Shown: positions 63,001-64,000 of the stretch, piece after piece | How the letters are laid out: the number at the start of each line of letters is the position of its first letter | How positions within the stretch are numbered: the stretch's first letter is position 1 | DNA from: Knoellia flava TL1 | Lineage (GTDB): Bacteria; Actinomycetota; Actinomycetes; Actinomycetales; Dermatophilaceae | Direction: 5' to 3' | Assembly (NCBI RefSeq): GCF_000768675.1 | Contig: NZ_AVPI01000011.1 | Span: 1 to 64,000 of the forward strand | DNA length: 64,000 bases | The notes under the pieces: generated by a model | Seen by the model: only the letters and a program-made list of their open reading frames with translations | What the model was told of the DNA's origin: nothing | Databases searched by the model: none | Program-made: the position numbers and the translations under genes

Positions 63001-64000
63001 TCGTGGTAGAACATCAGCCGCGCGCTCTGCTGGTTGCTGTAGAAGAACGTCGAGCAGCCGTCGTCGTCGGCCTCGCAGGTCACCGCGCCAGCGGTCGTCA
63101 TGTCCGGCACGTTCTGGACGCTCACGCCCTGCGGCCGGCTCGTGCCCTCACCTGCCGGGGTGATCCACTGGTGCGGCGTGCCGTCGCTGATCCACGGGGT
63201 GACGCCACCGTGCAGGTGAAGCGTGGCCCGGTTGTCGGCGAAGCAGGTGCCACCGAGCGGCTTGGGCGACTGGGTGCACGCCGGGTTGCGGACCTCGTCG
63301 ACGACGGTCGAGGAGTTCGTCGGCTCCATGGGTCCCATCGGACCCATGCCCGAGCCCATCATGCTGCTGTCGGTGGGCAGGAAGAGGTCCCCGTCCACGC
63401 CCTTGGGGAGCAGGTTGCGGAAGGTGATGCGGACCGGCTTGTCCTTCGTGGCACCGATGAACGGGCCGAGGTACTGCGGCGCGGTGACTCCCAGGTACCC
63501 ACCCTCGACGGGCACCTTCGTGCCGTCGAGGAGCTCGTTCTTCAGCGGCACGTGCTGGCTCGTGGCGGCGTTGGCCGGCGTCTCGAGCTGGACGTAGCCG
63601 CGCACGAGGGTGCCGGTCGGGAGGTCGGCCGAGAACTGCGTGCGGTACTGCACCAGGCCGATGACGTACTCGTCCGCCTTGACGCCGTCGTAGGTCGTCT
63701 CGGCAGGCACGGCGTTGGGGATGAACTTCCCCGACGCAGGACACGCGTCGGTCGTGCCACCCGGCGTGCAGGTGCCGGGCAGGTCGTCCACGAACTTGCG
63801 CATGCCCTTGCTCAGGTAGCCGCTGCCGGGCGAGTCGACCGCGATGCTCGTCACGGCGCCCACGTCGGTGAGCGCGGTGGCGCCGGCCCCGGTGCCACCA
63901 CCCGTCGGGTCGGTCACGGCAACGGTCGGGGCGGAGGTGTAGGCGCTGCCGAAGACGTCGACGTTCACCGCGGACAGGGAGAGGGTGGAGGCGACCGTGG
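60036..64000 (-). CDS. large multicopper oxidase with fibronectin type III repeats, 5'-truncated by window edge
   Basis: At least 1310 residues; the frame stays open to the window edge, so the GTG at 63968 is probably internal and the true start lies beyond. Copper-binding motifs, counted from that GTG: H251-L-H253-G-G, Y-H322-D-H324-S-W-G, H884-P-I-H887-F-H889, and H989-C990-H991-I-L-S-H995-E-E-M-D-M1000, with C990/H995/M1000 as the type 1 site. A Met-rich stretch (SSMMGSGMGPMGPM, ~201-214) may bind copper. About three fibronectin III domains fill residues ~1012-1310. No signal peptide can be seen because the N-terminus is missing. Large oxidases of this kind include Mn(II) and metal oxidases, but the substrate is not established. 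Confidence 0.88.
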   Translation of the reverse strand, partial: TVASTLSLSAVNVDVFGSAYTSAPTVAVTDPTGGGTGAGATALTDVGAVTSIAVDSPGSGYLSKGMRKFVDDLPGTCTPGGTTDACPASGKFIPNAVPAETTYDGVKADEYVIGLVQYRTQFSADLPTGTLVRGYVQLETPANAATSQHVPLKNELLDGTKVPVEGGYLGVTAPQYLGPFIGATKDKPVRITFRNLLPKGVDGDLFLPTDSSMMGSGMGPMGPMEPTNSSTVVDEVRNPACTQSPKPLGGTCFADNRATLHLHGGVTPWISDGTPHQWITPAGEGTSRPQGVSVQNVPDMTTAGAVTCEADDDGCSTFFYSNQQSARLMFYHDHSWGITRLNVYAGEAAGYAIADDTEKKLIADGVIPPAADTIPLVVQDRTFVPSDEQLYDTKDASGAVRRYGQDPTWDKRRWGRTGDFWYHHVYMPAQNPGDPSGMSAYGRWMYGPWFWPPATGTKYGTIKNPYYDSSCKLDIPSTWRYQTDPFCEPELIPGTPNISAGMEQFNDTPVVNGVAYPKVTLEPKAYRLRMLNAANDRFFNFQWYVADAAQGDGTTEVALKPAELAAAQTDPTVSPTPVDANNNAAGPDWVQIGTEGGFLPKPAVVDGQQPTTWITDPTRFDVGNVDKHSLLLAPAERADTVVDFSKFAGKTLILYNDAPAAFPARVPQYDYYTGAPDLSPAGAPSILPGYGPNTRTIMKVTIADTAAQPAYDVSKLNAAFAHKADGSGVFESGQNPIIVGQDAYDSSYGTNFPAASDCNVPGGTTNSCDGIVRVNNTGQFGFNTLKAPNSKMVMDLEPKAIHDEMNATTFDEYGRMQANLGLEAQPPAPGQQNVTLYPYVNPATELIDGTNLPVAEVRLSAGGLPDGDVKVTPIGSAKDGTQIWRFTHNGVDTHPIHFHLYDVQVLNRVAWDNNVSLTEPNELGWKDTVRMNPLQDTVVALRPIIPKVPFEVPNAIRPLNPMMPIGSTAGFNSMDPQGVPTLDPVTNELVNFGWEYVYHCHILSHEEMDMMRPESVALPPVKPQLLTATLPATGKKVVTLTWNDNSITETAFLVQRTTNGSTWTTVGTVASPINAPNDHRVRTFTDSTSNGTTAYTYRIVAENTVGYGGAFPSMTVTSTSNSLNVNAPAVTPAAPTALTATAQPGPQVALTWRDNATTETGFVIERAVAGTTTFSTVAVAPARTSTGTTTFTDTTVSGSTSYDYRVRATNVAGVSAPSNTANVSIGALAPATTIRSAVATRQGRNEQVAVAWDDVLGETGYRIQWSATADFATVAGSGTTAAGVVNFQTGNLARQAWYFRVGSVNAVGTNWSAVRLVPGA

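Overview
The window is high-GC DNA (roughly 70% G+C) with dense, often overlapping genes. It contains GTG starts, leaderless promoters, a monomeric NADP-isocitrate dehydrogenase and actinobacterial forms of FolD, Mdh and a single-chain carboxyltransferase. All of this points to an actinobacterium. A member of the Intrasporangiaceae (Janibacter/Knoellia/Tetrasphaera type) is my best guess, but the family-level call is an inference. I saw no tRNA, rRNA, CRISPR array, transposase or phage gene.

Layout. 0-1.2 kb: the end of a membrane-anchored D,D-carboxypeptidase. 1.1-4.5 kb: a complete dTDP-rhamnose set (rmlC, rmlA / rmlB, rmlD) around a 64-bp divergent promoter region. 4.6-9.3 kb: housekeeping genes (YihY-family membrane protein, 2H phosphoesterase, trpS, galK, xthA). 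9.3-23 kb: a surface-polysaccharide locus with tyrosine phosphatase and BY-kinase, then a seven-gene run in which every junction overlaps by 1-4 bases (nucleotide-sugar dehydratase, aminotransferase, phosphoglycosyl transferase, acetyltransferase, two glycosyltransferases, flippase), a Wzy-like polymerase and ugd. The first four genes of that run match the PglF-E-C-D logic for making di-N-acetylbacillosamine and loading it on a lipid carrier. 23-34.9 kb: aquaporin, idh, GNAT acetyltransferase, galE, mdh, a tightly coupled three-gene cassette (N-formylglutamate amidohydrolase family, DUF1704/QEGLA metallopeptidase, GshB-like ATP-grasp ligase), a secreted subtilase and folD. 35-55.7 kb: a nitrogen/heterocycle catabolic island with allH-allF-allG (oxamate transcarbamylase type) divergent from a PucR regulator, a DUF1479 oxygenase-like protein with a ROK repressor, an NCS2 nucleobase permease, a three-subunit molybdenum hydroxylase with CoxG, a nitrilase-family amidase, HyuA/HyuB, an NmrA-like protein and a guanine/cytosine deaminase-like protein. 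55.7-60 kb: PadR regulator plus membrane partner, a CaiB CoA-transferase with a single-chain carboxyltransferase, and a winged-helix regulator. 60-64 kb: a very large multicopper oxidase with fibronectin III repeats, cut by the window edge.

Beyond the genes, the DNA carries two striking word families. GTATGCC/GGCATAC occurs about 49 times by my eye count (6-7 expected from composition), inside genes and as both arms of intergenic hairpins, and is absent from about 8.9-18.7 kb. CGACTTATTGC forms the two ends of four intergenic hairpins whose inner stems are otherwise unrelated. The first behaves like a DNA uptake sequence or other genome-architecture word, and the second like a terminator family with fixed ends. 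At least fourteen genes share a TANNNT box 6-7 bases before the start codon, which implies leaderless transcripts and helps fix start sites.
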